Below are positions 1 to 7,762 of a stretch of 64,000 nt of DNA, one piece after another; the first letter of the stretch is position 1, and each line of letters starts with the position of its first letter. This DNA is from Metabacillus dongyingensis (GTDB lineage Bacteria > Bacillota > Bacilli > Bacillales > Bacillaceae), in the NCBI RefSeq assembly GCF_019933155.2, contig NZ_CP082944.1, forward strand, positions 3,164,001 to 3,228,000. Direction: 5' to 3'. The position numbers and the translations under genes were made by a program. The notes under the pieces are model-generated. The model was given only the letters and a program-made list of their open reading frames with translations. It made no database searches and was not told where the DNA came from.

Positions 1-152
1 TGCTTCCCCAAATTCTACTGAGCCCCTGACTTCGATACTCATAGACCCCCTATGCTTCCCCAAATTCTTCTAAACCCCTGACTTGGATACTCAAAGAGCC
101 CCTATGCTTCCCAAAATTCTACTAAATCCCAGGCTTGGATACTCATAGACCC
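1..152. repeat. 52-bp tandem repeat array (array A, right end)
   Basis: Three consecutive units begin at 1, 53 and 105, each starting TGCTTCCC and containing GATACTCA(T/A)AGA followed by a C-run. The period is exactly 52 bp and the copies differ at a few positions. The array continues to the left of the window. The unit length is not a multiple of three, so the array is not coding. The period equals that of the large array at 59967-60905, and both share an ACTCATAGA core, but the rest of the unit differs. The array ends directly at a truncated VOC gene. Confidence 0.9.
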
Positions 153-156
153 CCTT

Positions 157-355
157 GCCATCAATGTTGATCAGCCGGAACAAATTGACACGGCAATTGA
201 ACAAGTCAGAAGCAGCTGCGGAAAAATATCAAGAGTGCCAAGCGACGCCTTTTGGGGAGGAAGAACAGCTTTCTCCGATCCTGAAAATAATTTATGGGAT
301 TGAATGGAATCCTGATTCGACCTTTGATGAGAGTGGTGCCATGCTTAGTTTATAA
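157..355 (+). pseudogene. 5'-truncated, frameshifted VOC (glyoxalase/bleomycin-resistance-like) gene remnant
   Basis: Reading from 157 gives the C-terminal part of a VOC protein, including DAFWGGRTAFSDPENNLWD, which matches the usual FWGGYxGYFxDPDGxLWEVAWNP ending. The frame then meets TGA at 301. The expected continuation, IEWNPDSTFDESG to the TAA at 353-355, lies in the next frame, so a small indel sits near 298-301. Everything upstream of about residue 1 of this fragment is replaced by repeat array A. No start codon with a ribosome site is visible. It is almost certainly non-functional. Confidence 0.75.
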
Positions 356-361
356 TGAGAA

Positions 362-393
362 AAGAGCTTGGGTCAGTGTGGACCCAAGCTCTT
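362..393. terminator. bidirectional Rho-independent terminator
   Basis: A perfect 13-bp stem (AAGAGCTTGGGTC with its complement) with a 6-nt loop is followed by an AT-rich tract on both sides. It lies 13 bp past the hxlB stop, so it probably ends the minus-strand sugar-acid operon. It could also stop leftover transcription through the VOC remnant. Confidence 0.8.
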
Positions 394-405
394 AATTTTA
401 GCTTC

Positions 406-954
406 CTACTCCATATTGCTATGTTTCTGAAACGCCTGTTCATTGCTGATTTTTTTCATTTCTGCATATTGCAGGCAGATGCTGTCAAAAAGAATATGAA
501 CACATTGATCGAATAAGGACCCTAATGGCTGAATCGTCGGCTGTTCGCCTTCTTTTCGATATTTTGTTGCTGCCGGTACATGAAGAATATAGTTGGCAAG
601 TACTGCTAGCTGCGCTTCTTTATCAGCAGTTACAGCAACAATCATACAGCCGATTGATTTTGCTTTTTCCGCCGTCCAGACCACATTTTTTGTTGTGCCG
701 GACCCTGATACAGCTACTAAAATATCATTCTCAGATATACTCGGTGTGATTGTTTCGCCTACAACATAGACTTCTGCTCCCAAATGCATCAGACGCATTG
801 CGAAGGATTTGGCCATCAGTCCTGAACGGCCTTCACCGATGACGAAAATACGCTGATCTTTTAAAAGCTCGCTGACAATCGGTTCAATTTGCTGTGAGCT
901 GCTTCTTTTTATGACTGTTTCTATTTCAGATAGAATGGTTTCAAGCTGATCCAT
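406..954 (-). CDS. hxlB: 6-phospho-3-hexuloisomerase-like SIS protein
   Basis: The protein has 182 residues, close to the usual 185 for HxlB. It is a single SIS domain with GEGRSG near residues 39-44, the SGSG phosphate-binding loop near 83-86, and a C-terminal QPLGSLFDQ segment typical of PHI enzymes. PHI converts D-arabino-3-hexulose 6-phosphate to fructose 6-phosphate. The ATG at 954 is chosen because AAGGCGG lies just upstream; a longer TTG start at 978 has no such site. The start overlaps the hxlA stop by 14 bp, suggesting translational coupling. Its place at the end of a KDG operon is unusual. The true substrate may differ from the classical one. Confidence 0.85.
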   Translation of the reverse strand: MDQLETILSEIETVIKRSSSQQIEPIVSELLKDQRIFVIGEGRSGLMAKSFAMRLMHLGAEVYVVGETITPSISENDILVAVSGSGTTKNVVWTAEKAKSIGCMIVAVTADKEAQLAVLANYILHVPAATKYRKEGEQPTIQPLGSLFDQCVHILFDSICLQYAEMKKISNEQAFQKHSNME

Positions 955-1582
955 GTGATTCCGCCTTCTTTCTCTCAATTATTTCACGTAATGCTTCAGC
1001 TGCTTTTTCAGGCTGCGGGGCTTTTGTGATTGCTGATCCAATAACGACGATATCAGGAAGCGGTCCTGCCATATTTTGAATAGATTCTCCTGTTATGCCT
1101 CCTGCAATAGCCCACTGCAAAGAAGGATCAAAAGTGGCTGAAGCTGTGTTATGAAGTCCTGACTTTTCCTGTACATCTTTACTGACATGATCACAAAAAA
1201 TAGCCTCTGTATAAGGAAAAAGAGCTGTTCTTTGTTCTTCCGATGTGTTTAATAAATCAATCATTGTTTTTTTCTGATGCTCTGCAGCTGCTTCGAGGCA
1301 TGTTTCAATTGTCTGAAGTGGGCTTACTCCCATGACAGTCGCCATGTCAGCACCAGCTTCAAAGCATAACTGGAATTCATATATAGCATTATCCATGGTT
1401 TTCATATCTGCCAATATAAGTTTATCCGGAAAGGCTTCTTTCAATCTGGAGATACTGACTATTCCGTATTCCTTAATTAGTGAAGTTCCTACTTCAAAGA
1501 TGTCTATAAATTTTTCAGCCTGACCGGCTATCTTAATGGCTTCTTCAATCGATAAACGGTCCAATGCCAGTTGAATTTTCAT
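941..1582 (-). CDS. hxlA: 3-hexulose-6-phosphate synthase-like (OMPDC superfamily)
   Basis: The 213-residue TIM barrel carries the superfamily motif as ADMKTMD (Asp59, Lys61, Asp64) and a C-terminal phosphate-binding GG and IGSAIT region. The KTMD form fits hexulose-phosphate synthase, which condenses formaldehyde with ribulose 5-phosphate, better than the KIAD form of 3-keto-L-gulonate-6-phosphate decarboxylase. The residues after the motif are NA instead of the common AG, so a shifted specificity is possible. GGAGGAGA lies just before the ATG. A LacI-type operator sits between this ribosome site and the upstream repressor gene, so hxlAB may be separately controlled within the operon. Confidence 0.8.
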   Translation of the reverse strand: MKIQLALDRLSIEEAIKIAGQAEKFIDIFEVGTSLIKEYGIVSISRLKEAFPDKLILADMKTMDNAIYEFQLCFEAGADMATVMGVSPLQTIETCLEAAAEHQKKTMIDLLNTSEEQRTALFPYTEAIFCDHVSKDVQEKSGLHNTASATFDPSLQWAIAGGITGESIQNMAGPLPDIVVIGSAITKAPQPEKAAEALREIIERKKAESHGSA

Positions 1583-1594
1583 TCCATCTCCTCC

Positions 1595-1617
1595 TAAACC
1601 GGTTTAGTAATGGTTTA
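1595..1617. promoter_or_regulatory. LacI-family operator before hxlA
   Basis: A perfect 12-bp palindrome TAAACCGGTTTA (1595-1606) is followed 13 bp later by a partial copy, TAATGGTTTA (1608-1617). The same palindrome and 13-bp spacing occur at the operon promoter (6436-6460). Its centre is CG, as usual for LacI operators. The neighbouring LacI protein is the obvious ligand. It could act as an internal operator or a transcription roadblock. Confidence 0.75.
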
Positions 1618-1632
1618 AAAAAAGAGAATCGC

Positions 1633-2625
1633 TTACGAAGATTCTCTAATTATGAGTTCACAAGGGAAAACATGCTCGTGAAGCCCGTTCCATTCTTTGT
1701 TAATTTGCTTCAGCAGGATTTCAGCTGCTTTTTGTCCCATTTCATAGCCTGGCTGGGCAATTGTTGTCACTTGTGTTTCAGCTAAATGAGCAAGCGGGAT
1801 ATTGTCAAACACTATTAACGCTGCATCTTTCCCGATTTTCATCTGTTTATCTTTAAAAAATTCCAGAATCTCAATAAAAACTAAATCGTTTCCGGCAAAA
1901 AGGGCGGTTGGCGGATCTTTTAATGCAAAGAGCTTTTCCAATTCATGTTTCATCTGCTCCCGATCAGCATGTATCATATACTCATTGATGAGCGGAATAC
2001 CTTCTTCACTCAGCGCCTGCTTGTAACCCTTAAGCCTGTCAATCCTTGGACTGATTATCAGCGGCTGCGTAGCGATTGCTATTTTAGTATGGCCGCGGGA
2101 AAGGAAATGTCTAATGGATTTTTCTGTTGCATCACGGTTTGCTGCCACGACATAATTGGCTTTTAATCCTTCAATTTTACGGTCCATAAAAACGACAGGA
2201 TATTCTTCATCTATCAGTTTCTGATACAGGTCCATGTTTTGTCCTGTCGGAAAAATAATCAGTCCATCTACTTGCTTCGCATGAAGAACTTCAATATATT
2301 TTCGCTCTTTTTCAGGGTTGTCATCGGCATTGCATAGGATGGCGTGAATATCATGCTTATGACAATAGTCCTCAATCGAACGGCTGACCTCTGTTGAGAG
2401 CCTGTGCATAATGTTTCCGACGATAATGCCGATCATTGATGTTCGTTTCTGCTTTAAGCTTCTTGCCAGGTAGTTGGGCTGATAACCAAGGAATTTTATC
2501 GCTTCATCAATTTTTTTCTTGGTTTCTTCACCCATATATTCATAGCGTTTATTTATAAATTGAGAGACCGTGCTTTTAGAAACTCCTGCTTCTTTGGCTA
2601 CATCAGCCATCGTCACTCTTGCCAT
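1633..2625 (-). CDS. LacI-family repressor of the sugar-acid operon (KdgR-like)
   Basis: The N-terminus has the LacI helix-turn-helix and hinge (TMADVAKEAGVSKSTVSQFIN, then YQPNYLARSLKQKRT). A periplasmic-binding-protein-like effector domain follows from about residue 60 to the end. I start it at 2625 because LacI proteins begin just before this HTH; an in-frame ATG at 2661 would add 12 residues. The gene lies inside the operon between kdgA and hxlA, and two matching operators are found at the operon promoter and before hxlA, so autoregulation is likely. The inducer is unknown; KDG or KDPG would fit the neighbours. Confidence 0.85.
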   Translation of the reverse strand: MARVTMADVAKEAGVSKSTVSQFINKRYEYMGEETKKKIDEAIKFLGYQPNYLARSLKQKRTSMIGIIVGNIMHRLSTEVSRSIEDYCHKHDIHAILCNADDNPEKERKYIEVLHAKQVDGLIIFPTGQNMDLYQKLIDEEYPVVFMDRKIEGLKANYVVAANRDATEKSIRHFLSRGHTKIAIATQPLIISPRIDRLKGYKQALSEEGIPLINEYMIHADREQMKHELEKLFALKDPPTALFAGNDLVFIEILEFFKDKQMKIGKDAALIVFDNIPLAHLAETQVTTIAQPGYEMGQKAAEILLKQINKEWNGLHEHVFPCELIIRESS

Positions 2626-2720
2626 CTTATCAACTCTTTCCAATCTGTTCGTACCAATCATTTTATCGGATAAACAGACATTAATCCACTCTCCTCTTCA
2701 TTTACTAAAAATGCATCCGC

Positions 2721-3380
2721 TCAAAATCGGGCAGTCATTTGGATTTCTTCTCTTGCCTTCTTTACTTCATTGATAAAATCAGCTGCTTTTTCTTTCATAT
2801 TAAAAAGGGCTTCTTCCGTTAATGGTTTTTTCGTGTTCACAAGGGTGCTACCTACTCCAACCGCAACAGCGCCTGCTTTCATATAATCAGCTGTGTTATG
2901 AAGATCAACTCCGCCTGTCGGCATCAGCGGGATATGCGGCAGCGGGCCGGCAATGTTTTTTAAATAGGAAGGTCCAAAAGCATCAGCAGGGAAAACTTTA
3001 ATCAAATCTGCACCATATTCATAGGCAGTAAGAATTTCCGTCGGTGTAAAAGCACCAGGTACACTAATGACGCCATAGCGTTTAGCCATAGTAATTGTTT
3101 CTTTTCGCACAGTTGGCGAAAAAATGAATTTTGCCCCTGATAGGATGGCCACCCGTGCAGTTTCCGGATCAAGGACGGTCCCAGCTCCAACAAGCACTTC
3201 GGCTCCAAAATATGCCGCTGCTGCCTCAATAACAGACGCTGCTCTTGGCGTTTCCATTGTAATTTCAAGGGCAGTGACACCGCCGTCTTTTAAAGCATTG
3301 CCAATCGAAATAATGGATTCAGGTGTTGCTCCTCTTATGACTGCTACAACCCCGCGGTTTCTAATTTCAGTTACTCCCAT
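2721..3380 (-). CDS. kdgA: 2-dehydro-3-deoxy-phosphogluconate (KDPG) aldolase
   Basis: This class I aldolase cleaves KDPG to pyruvate and glyceraldehyde 3-phosphate. It has 219 residues, the normal size. Key residues are visible: Glu43 in LEITMETP, and the Schiff-base Lys128 in DLIKVFPAD. GAGGAG lies 8 bp before the ATG at 3380, which is preferred over an in-frame GTG 9 bp upstream. It follows the MFS gene by 20 bp and precedes the repressor, consistent with one transcript for KDG uptake, phosphorylation and cleavage. Confidence 0.92.
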   Translation of the reverse strand: MGVTEIRNRGVVAVIRGATPESIISIGNALKDGGVTALEITMETPRAASVIEAAAAYFGAEVLVGAGTVLDPETARVAILSGAKFIFSPTVRKETITMAKRYGVISVPGAFTPTEILTAYEYGADLIKVFPADAFGPSYLKNIAGPLPHIPLMPTGGVDLHNTADYMKAGAVAVGVGSTLVNTKKPLTEEALFNMKEKAADFINEVKKAREEIQMTARF

Positions 3381-3400
3381 TTTCTCCACTCCTCATTCTA

Positions 3401-4687
3401 TTATGAAATATTGGTATTAAGGTTCGGCTGTTTTAAATGCTTTTCCTTAGCCTGTTTCGTCGCAACAATGGTTAAAATGGCGGACAGCAGCAGGGACCCG
3501 GCCATAAAGATGTATGAAGCCGAGAAACCGCCGGTAGAACCGTTCAAATACCCAACGACATAAGATCCGACAAATGATCCAAGAGCACCCATTGAATTGA
3601 TTAAGGCCATTGCACCGCCAGCCACATTTCGAGGAAGAATCTCTGGAATAATCGCGAAAAACGGTCCATATGGAGCGTACATTGCACCTCCAGCTATAAT
3701 TAGCAAGACGAAGCTGATCCAGAAGTGATCCGGTCCAATCAAGTATGATGCATAAAAAGCAATTGCACCGATAAACAGGAACGGCCAGACAAATTCTTTC
3801 CGCTTTTGCAGCTTATCTGAAAAATGCGAAGCTGTAAGCATAAGGATGACGGCCAGTACATAAGGAACTGCTGATAACCAGCCCGTTTGAACAATGCTCA
3901 TATTCGGGGCTGCTTTAATAATAGAAGGAAGCCACATGACGAATCCGTAAAGTCCAACACTCCATAGAGCGTATTGAGCAGCAAGTAAAATAACAACTTT
4001 CGATTTGAACGCTTCCCGGTAGTTTTTAACGGGTTTGATTCCTTCCTGTTCTTTTTCTAGGGCAGCCTGAAGGTCGGCTTTTTCTTTAGCGCTCAGCCAT
4101 TTTGCATCTTTAGGATGATCAAACACAAGCTTCCACCATAAAAAGGCCCAAATAACCGCTGGAAGTCCCTCAATAATAAACATCCATCTCCAGCCATATG
4201 CTTCTAATAAATAACCTGAAACGATCGACATCCATAAAACAGTTACCGGATTTCCAAGGATAAGGAATGTATTGGCTCGTGAACGCTCTGCTTTAGTGAA
4301 CCAGTGACTTAAAAAGACAAGCATAGCCGGCATTACAGCACTTTCTACAACGCCAAGCATAAATCTGATGATAAATAAGAAATTAACATTTGAAACCATT
4401 CCTGTTAAGGTTGCAAGTGCACCCCAAGCAATTAACGACCAGAAAATCAGGACTTTGGCACTTTTCTTTTCGGCATAATGAGCACCGGGAACTTGGAAAA
4501 AGAAATAGCCTAAAAAGAAAAGAGAGCCAAGTAATGAAGAGATGGCAGGAGTAATCTGGAGATCCTGCGCCATTCCGCCTGCTGCGCCGAACGCATAGTT
4601 CGCGCGGTCTAAGTAGGCAAGGCTGTATGTGATAAAAACAACTGGTATTAACCGGATCCATCTTTGTTTTGCCAATGTTTGCTTCAT
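3401..4687 (-). CDS. MFS sugar-acid transporter (anion:cation symporter family)
   Basis: The 428-residue protein has about 12 hydrophobic segments and the ACS-family signature near the N-terminus (SLAYLDRANYAFGAAGGM). This family takes up hexuronates, glucarate, galactonate and KDG by proton symport (ExuT, GudP and DgoT types). GGAGGG lies before the ATG, and the gap to the kdgK stop is 12 bp. The context suggests uptake of KDG or a hexuronate or aldonate that feeds KDG. The exact substrate cannot be read from sequence. Confidence 0.85.
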   Translation of the reverse strand: MKQTLAKQRWIRLIPVVFITYSLAYLDRANYAFGAAGGMAQDLQITPAISSLLGSLFFLGYFFFQVPGAHYAEKKSAKVLIFWSLIAWGALATLTGMVSNVNFLFIIRFMLGVVESAVMPAMLVFLSHWFTKAERSRANTFLILGNPVTVLWMSIVSGYLLEAYGWRWMFIIEGLPAVIWAFLWWKLVFDHPKDAKWLSAKEKADLQAALEKEQEGIKPVKNYREAFKSKVVILLAAQYALWSVGLYGFVMWLPSIIKAAPNMSIVQTGWLSAVPYVLAVILMLTASHFSDKLQKRKEFVWPFLFIGAIAFYASYLIGPDHFWISFVLLIIAGGAMYAPYGPFFAIIPEILPRNVAGGAMALINSMGALGSFVGSYVVGYLNGSTGGFSASYIFMAGSLLLSAILTIVATKQAKEKHLKQPNLNTNIS

Positions 4688-4699
4688 CGTAAGCCCTCC

Positions 4700-5647
4700 T
4701 TAAATAGGTAAATTCATATAATCGATTAATGTCTGACGATCAGGGTATCCGTCATTGTCTCCTGGGGATTGAACAGCCAAAGAACCAATGGCATTACCCC
4801 TGAGCACAGCTTCCTTGAGCGTCAGCTTCTCAATCAGACCGCTTATCAGGCCGACCGCAAATCCATCTCCCGCTCCTACTGTATCAACCACTTTTTCAAC
4901 TTCAAATGGCTTCACTTCGGCTTCTTCTGAATGATTTTTATAAAATGCACCTTGTTCACCAAGCTTGATCACAACAAGACTGACTCCTTTTTCTAAATAA
5001 AAGGATGCTATGTCACGGGGGCTGCTGTATCCTGTAAGCAGTTCACCTTCTGAAATGCCTGGAAGAACATAGTCAGCTTTAAAAGCAAACTCGTTCACTA
5101 CTTCAATCATTTCCTGCTGCGAGGCCCATAGTGTCGGTCTCAGGTTAGGATCAAAACTGACAGTGCGCCCCGCTTCTTTCATATGAGTTAAAGCTTTTTG
5201 GGCTAACGAGCGTGTATGTTTTGAAATAGCGAGAGGAATTCCAGTCATATGAAGATGCCTGGCGCTGCTAAAATAGTCCTTCTGAAAATCATCAGCACTC
5301 ATAAAGCTTGCAGCTGAGCCTTTGCGGAAATACTGAACCGCAGGATCTCCCTTCAATGCTTTTTCTTTGAGCTGAAATCCAGTTGGATAGCGGTCATCTT
5401 TGAAAACATGATCAACATTCACATTCTCTTCTGCAAGCCTTTTCATAATAAAAGTTCCAAAGGCATCAGCTCCAACCTTGCTTGCCCATCCTGATTTCAG
5501 ACCGAGTCTTGCGAGCCCAATCGCAACATTGGTTTCAGCGCCAGCGAGCTCCCTTGTAAAGTGCCGGACCTCATCTAACGGTCCTGGATTTTCTGCCATA
5601 AACAGTGCCATCGCTTCACCAAACGTGACTACATCTAACTTTTGCAT
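4700..5647 (-). CDS. kdgK: 2-keto-3-deoxygluconate kinase (PfkB family)
   Basis: The 315-residue PfkB-family sugar kinase has the N-terminal GGxxN-like region (GAETNVAIGLARLG) and the C-terminal signature DTVGAGDGFAVG with the catalytic Asp. Adjacent KDPG aldolase makes KDG the expected substrate, with KDPG as product. Its start overlaps the upstream epimerase-like gene by 13 bp, indicating translational coupling. Length and motifs appear intact. Confidence 0.88.
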   Translation of the reverse strand: MQKLDVVTFGEAMALFMAENPGPLDEVRHFTRELAGAETNVAIGLARLGLKSGWASKVGADAFGTFIMKRLAEENVNVDHVFKDDRYPTGFQLKEKALKGDPAVQYFRKGSAASFMSADDFQKDYFSSARHLHMTGIPLAISKHTRSLAQKALTHMKEAGRTVSFDPNLRPTLWASQQEMIEVVNEFAFKADYVLPGISEGELLTGYSSPRDIASFYLEKGVSLVVIKLGEQGAFYKNHSEEAEVKPFEVEKVVDTVGAGDGFAVGLISGLIEKLTLKEAVLRGNAIGSLAVQSPGDNDGYPDRQTLIDYMNLPI

Positions 5648-6414
5648 ACAGCCTCACCTTTCTTTTTTGATATATTGGTATTGACCATTTCTATAAACTC
5701 TTTCAGACGGCCGACAGGATGAATCGGAAATTCCAGTGCTCTAGGAAGACCTCCCGGCAGCTGTTCTGCCACTTTGCGCCAATCAGCAGTTTCACTCTTT
5801 GACAGTTCAGTCGTAACTAATCCCCTGCCGGTTTGAACCACTTCCTTTAAATGCAAATAGGATATATAATCTTTCAGCATTTCGAATGCTTTAATTTGGT
5901 GTTCATTCGTAAAAAGCCAGTTTCCTGTATCGAATGTCATCTTAACTGGAACGCCTGAAATAGAAGCGCTTTCAAAAAAAGTCCTCAAGGTTTCCACATT
6001 CCCCCCATGCAGTGTCTGATCATTTTCAATCAGCAGTTCCAGCGAATCAAAATGATCTAATAATTGATTCAGTTTTTCTAAGTCAGATACGCCTTTTATG
6101 TAATGGCCGAGTGATACTTTTACCCATCTCGCACCAAGCAATATGGCCTCCTCTTTGATTATCTGAATCTTCTCATCATTAAGAGATCCATCCATTTTCC
6201 ATAGTTCAACAGGGGCGGAATAGACGGTAAATAAAGAACCTGCAATCTTTTCCCTCAGCTGCTTCAAAGGTAAATCTTGCTCAGAAAATAATTCCCTTCT
6301 GATCTCAACGCCGTAAGCTCCTGATGCTTGAATGATGCTAATAAATGAAAGCTGCCCATTCTCTAAAACTTCTTTTCTATCAAATGCGTTAAGCGGAATG
6401 ATTACATGATTCAA
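5635..6414 (-). CDS. TIM-barrel sugar phosphate isomerase/epimerase-like protein
   Basis: The 259-residue protein resembles the xylose-isomerase-like TIM barrel (AP endonuclease 2) family. Likely metal ligands are the acidic residues in LLIENDQTLHGG, MTFDTGNW, YLHLKEV and RALEFP. It is the first gene of the operon. The start is TTG at 6414, supported by AAGGAG seven bases upstream; no in-frame ATG is near. It probably interconverts an uptake substrate on the way to KDG, but the reaction is not known. Confidence 0.75.
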   Translation of the reverse strand: MNHVIIPLNAFDRKEVLENGQLSFISIIQASGAYGVEIRRELFSEQDLPLKQLREKIAGSLFTVYSAPVELWKMDGSLNDEKIQIIKEEAILLGARWVKVSLGHYIKGVSDLEKLNQLLDHFDSLELLIENDQTLHGGNVETLRTFFESASISGVPVKMTFDTGNWLFTNEHQIKAFEMLKDYISYLHLKEVVQTGRGLVTTELSKSETADWRKVAEQLPGGLPRALEFPIHPVGRLKEFIEMVNTNISKKKGEAVCKS

Positions 6415-6435
6415 AGAAATGCTCCTTCCTTTTAA

Positions 6436-6494
6436 TAAACCGGTTTAGTAAATCGGTTTATTTGAATTATAATCTGTATGAAAGCGTTTTACAA
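6436..6494 (-). promoter_or_regulatory. sugar-acid operon promoter with tandem LacI operators and cre-like box
   Basis: On the minus strand a -35 TTGTAA (6489-6494) and a -10 TATAAT (6466-6471) are 17 bp apart. Two operators, TAAATCGGTTTA (6449-6460) and TAAACCGGTTTA (6436-6447), lie over and after the expected start point, 13 bp apart. Between -35 and -10 is a sequence (plus strand TGAAAGCGTTTTAC, 6479-6492) matching the CcpA cre consensus at most positions. This predicts repression by the LacI protein and carbon catabolite control. Confidence 0.75.
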
Positions 6495-6502
6495 CCCTTT
6501 TC

Positions 6503-6536
6503 AAAAAAAAGAATGAACCGCCGAAGCAGTTCATTC
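6503..6536 (-). terminator. Rho-independent terminator after TetR remnant
   Basis: On the minus strand an 11-bp stem (GAATGAACTGC with its partner) closed by a TTCG tetraloop is followed by eight Ts. It directly follows the TetR-like remnant and lies upstream of the sugar-acid promoter. Confidence 0.85.
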
Positions 6537-6557
6537 CAGTATCATTGGAAAAATGCA

Positions 6558-6686
6558 TTACTTTTTTACAACTTGTAAAATCATTCCGATTAATTCATTC
6601 GTGTACGTTTCCAAATCGACTTTTTTTGTTACTGGGGACGTCAGCATATATTCACTTTTTGCACCTTGAATCATAATGATGAAATA
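6558..6686 (-). pseudogene. C-terminal remnant of a probable TetR-family regulator
   Basis: About 43 codons remain, ending with ELIGMILQVVKK and TAA, preceded by FIIMIQGAKSEYMLTSP. This resembles the last helices of TetR regulators (GAKSExxxTSP, then a terminal amphipathic helix). The DNA-binding half is absent; just upstream is the terminator of the next operon. An intact terminator still follows it. The family assignment rests on this short tail only. Confidence 0.5.
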
Positions 6687-6721
6687 AAAAAACCATTTTG
6701 GAGTGAATTTCCAAAATGGTT
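6685..6721 (-). terminator. terminator of the MarR/nitroreductase/monooxygenase operon
   Basis: A 12-bp stem (AACCATTTTGGA with its complement) precedes a run of T residues on the minus strand, 30 bp after the monooxygenase stop. Confidence 0.85.
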
Positions 6722-6750
6722 TCCTTTTCGTTTAGTTTTCCGGCTTGTTT

Positions 6751-7047
6751 CTATTTTTCCAGCGGTTTACCATTAAACATTTTCACTTGAAGCGGAGCTG
6801 CCATAAATTGCGGAGCTTTGCCAACAAAAGAAGTGAAGTGTTCACTTGAGTTGTGTGCTGCAACTGCTTCAGCACTTTCCCAAACCTCCACCATTGTATA
6901 CGCGCCATCCTGTTCTGTATCTTTCATTAAATCATATGAGATATTGCCGCTTTCAGCTCTTGAAGCTGCAACTAAAGAGCGAGTTTCGTTTAAAAAATCA
7001 TTTTCCTTTTCGGCATTTACCTTAAATCCAGCATGAATAATAATCAT
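6751..7047 (-). CDS. antibiotic-biosynthesis-monooxygenase (ABM) family protein
   Basis: The 98-residue protein is a single dimeric alpha/beta-barrel (ferredoxin-like) domain of the YgiN/ABM type: MIIIHAGFKV at the N-terminus, GNISYDLMKD, and YTMVEVWESAEAVAAH in the middle. Such proteins act on quinols or small aromatics, or protect against reactive species. The ATG at 7047 follows GGGGAAA. It is the last gene of a three-gene operon with a nitroreductase and a MarR regulator, which suggests a role in quinone or electrophile stress. Confidence 0.8.
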   Translation of the reverse strand: MIIIHAGFKVNAEKENDFLNETRSLVAASRAESGNISYDLMKDTEQDGAYTMVEVWESAEAVAAHNSSEHFTSFVGKAPQFMAAPLQVKMFNGKPLEK

Positions 7048-7081
7048 TCTATTTCCCCATTTCAATAAATAATTTTTAAAC

Positions 7082-7717
7082 TTACTTCCACTCTGCAATA
7101 GCACCAATCGGCAGACGCACAGATTTGTACCCTTCATCAGCAGCTTTCCCGATTGACAGCAGCATAACAGGATAATAACGGTTCTTGTCCAAGTCAAAGG
7201 CTTCCGCAATTTGATCTTTTTCAAAACCGCCGATCGGGTTCGTGTCATAGCCGTGTGCACGAGCGACCAGCATCAGCTGCATTGATACTAGACCTGCATC
7301 AATCAGATTCATTTCTTTCGTTTGTTCAAATGTCATCGCTTCAAAGAACCCTTTTATCGCAGGCACTTGCTGATCTCTTACTTCAGCAGGCATGTGCCCT
7401 TCTTCCACTGCTTTATTATAAATTTCATCAAGGTATAAATCACTTTGCATATCTGCAAACACGGCGATTACAGCTGAAGAAGTCTCTACTTGTCTTTGAT
7501 TGAATCTGGCAAGAGGAGCAAGAGTTTCTTTTCCTTCTTTCGAGTCAATCACAACAAAACGCCATGGCTGCAAGTTAACAGATGATGGAGCAAGTGCAGC
7601 TTCAGTTAAAATTTCAGTCATTTCCTCTTTGCTGATTTTTACACTTGGATCATAGTTGCGAATGGAACGGCGTCCAGTTACAATTTCCTTAAAATCGTTT
7701 ACTAATGTTTTATTCAT
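7082..7717 (-). CDS. nitroreductase-family NAD(P)H oxidoreductase (YdgI-like)
   Basis: The 211-residue protein has the FMN-binding RRSIRNY motif near residues 16-22, the PSSVNLQPW segment near 44-52, and a C-terminal GKAADEGYKSVR region. It belongs to the nitro-FMN-reductase superfamily, which reduces nitroaromatics and quinones. The gene lies 45 bp downstream of the MarR gene. The MarR plus nitroreductase arrangement recalls ydgJ-ydgI of B. subtilis. The physiological substrate is not known. Confidence 0.87.
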   Translation of the reverse strand: MNKTLVNDFKEIVTGRRSIRNYDPSVKISKEEMTEILTEAALAPSSVNLQPWRFVVIDSKEGKETLAPLARFNQRQVETSSAVIAVFADMQSDLYLDEIYNKAVEEGHMPAEVRDQQVPAIKGFFEAMTFEQTKEMNLIDAGLVSMQLMLVARAHGYDTNPIGGFEKDQIAEAFDLDKNRYYPVMLLSIGKAADEGYKSVRLPIGAIAEWK

Positions 7718-7762
7718 AGTTCATTCTCCTTTTATGTCTTGTCATGCTGTGTTCGTTTTCTG

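Noticed and set aside
406-1582. Methylotrophy (RuMP) island
   Set aside because: No methanol dehydrogenase or other methylotrophy gene is in the window; the genes belong to a sugar-acid operon.
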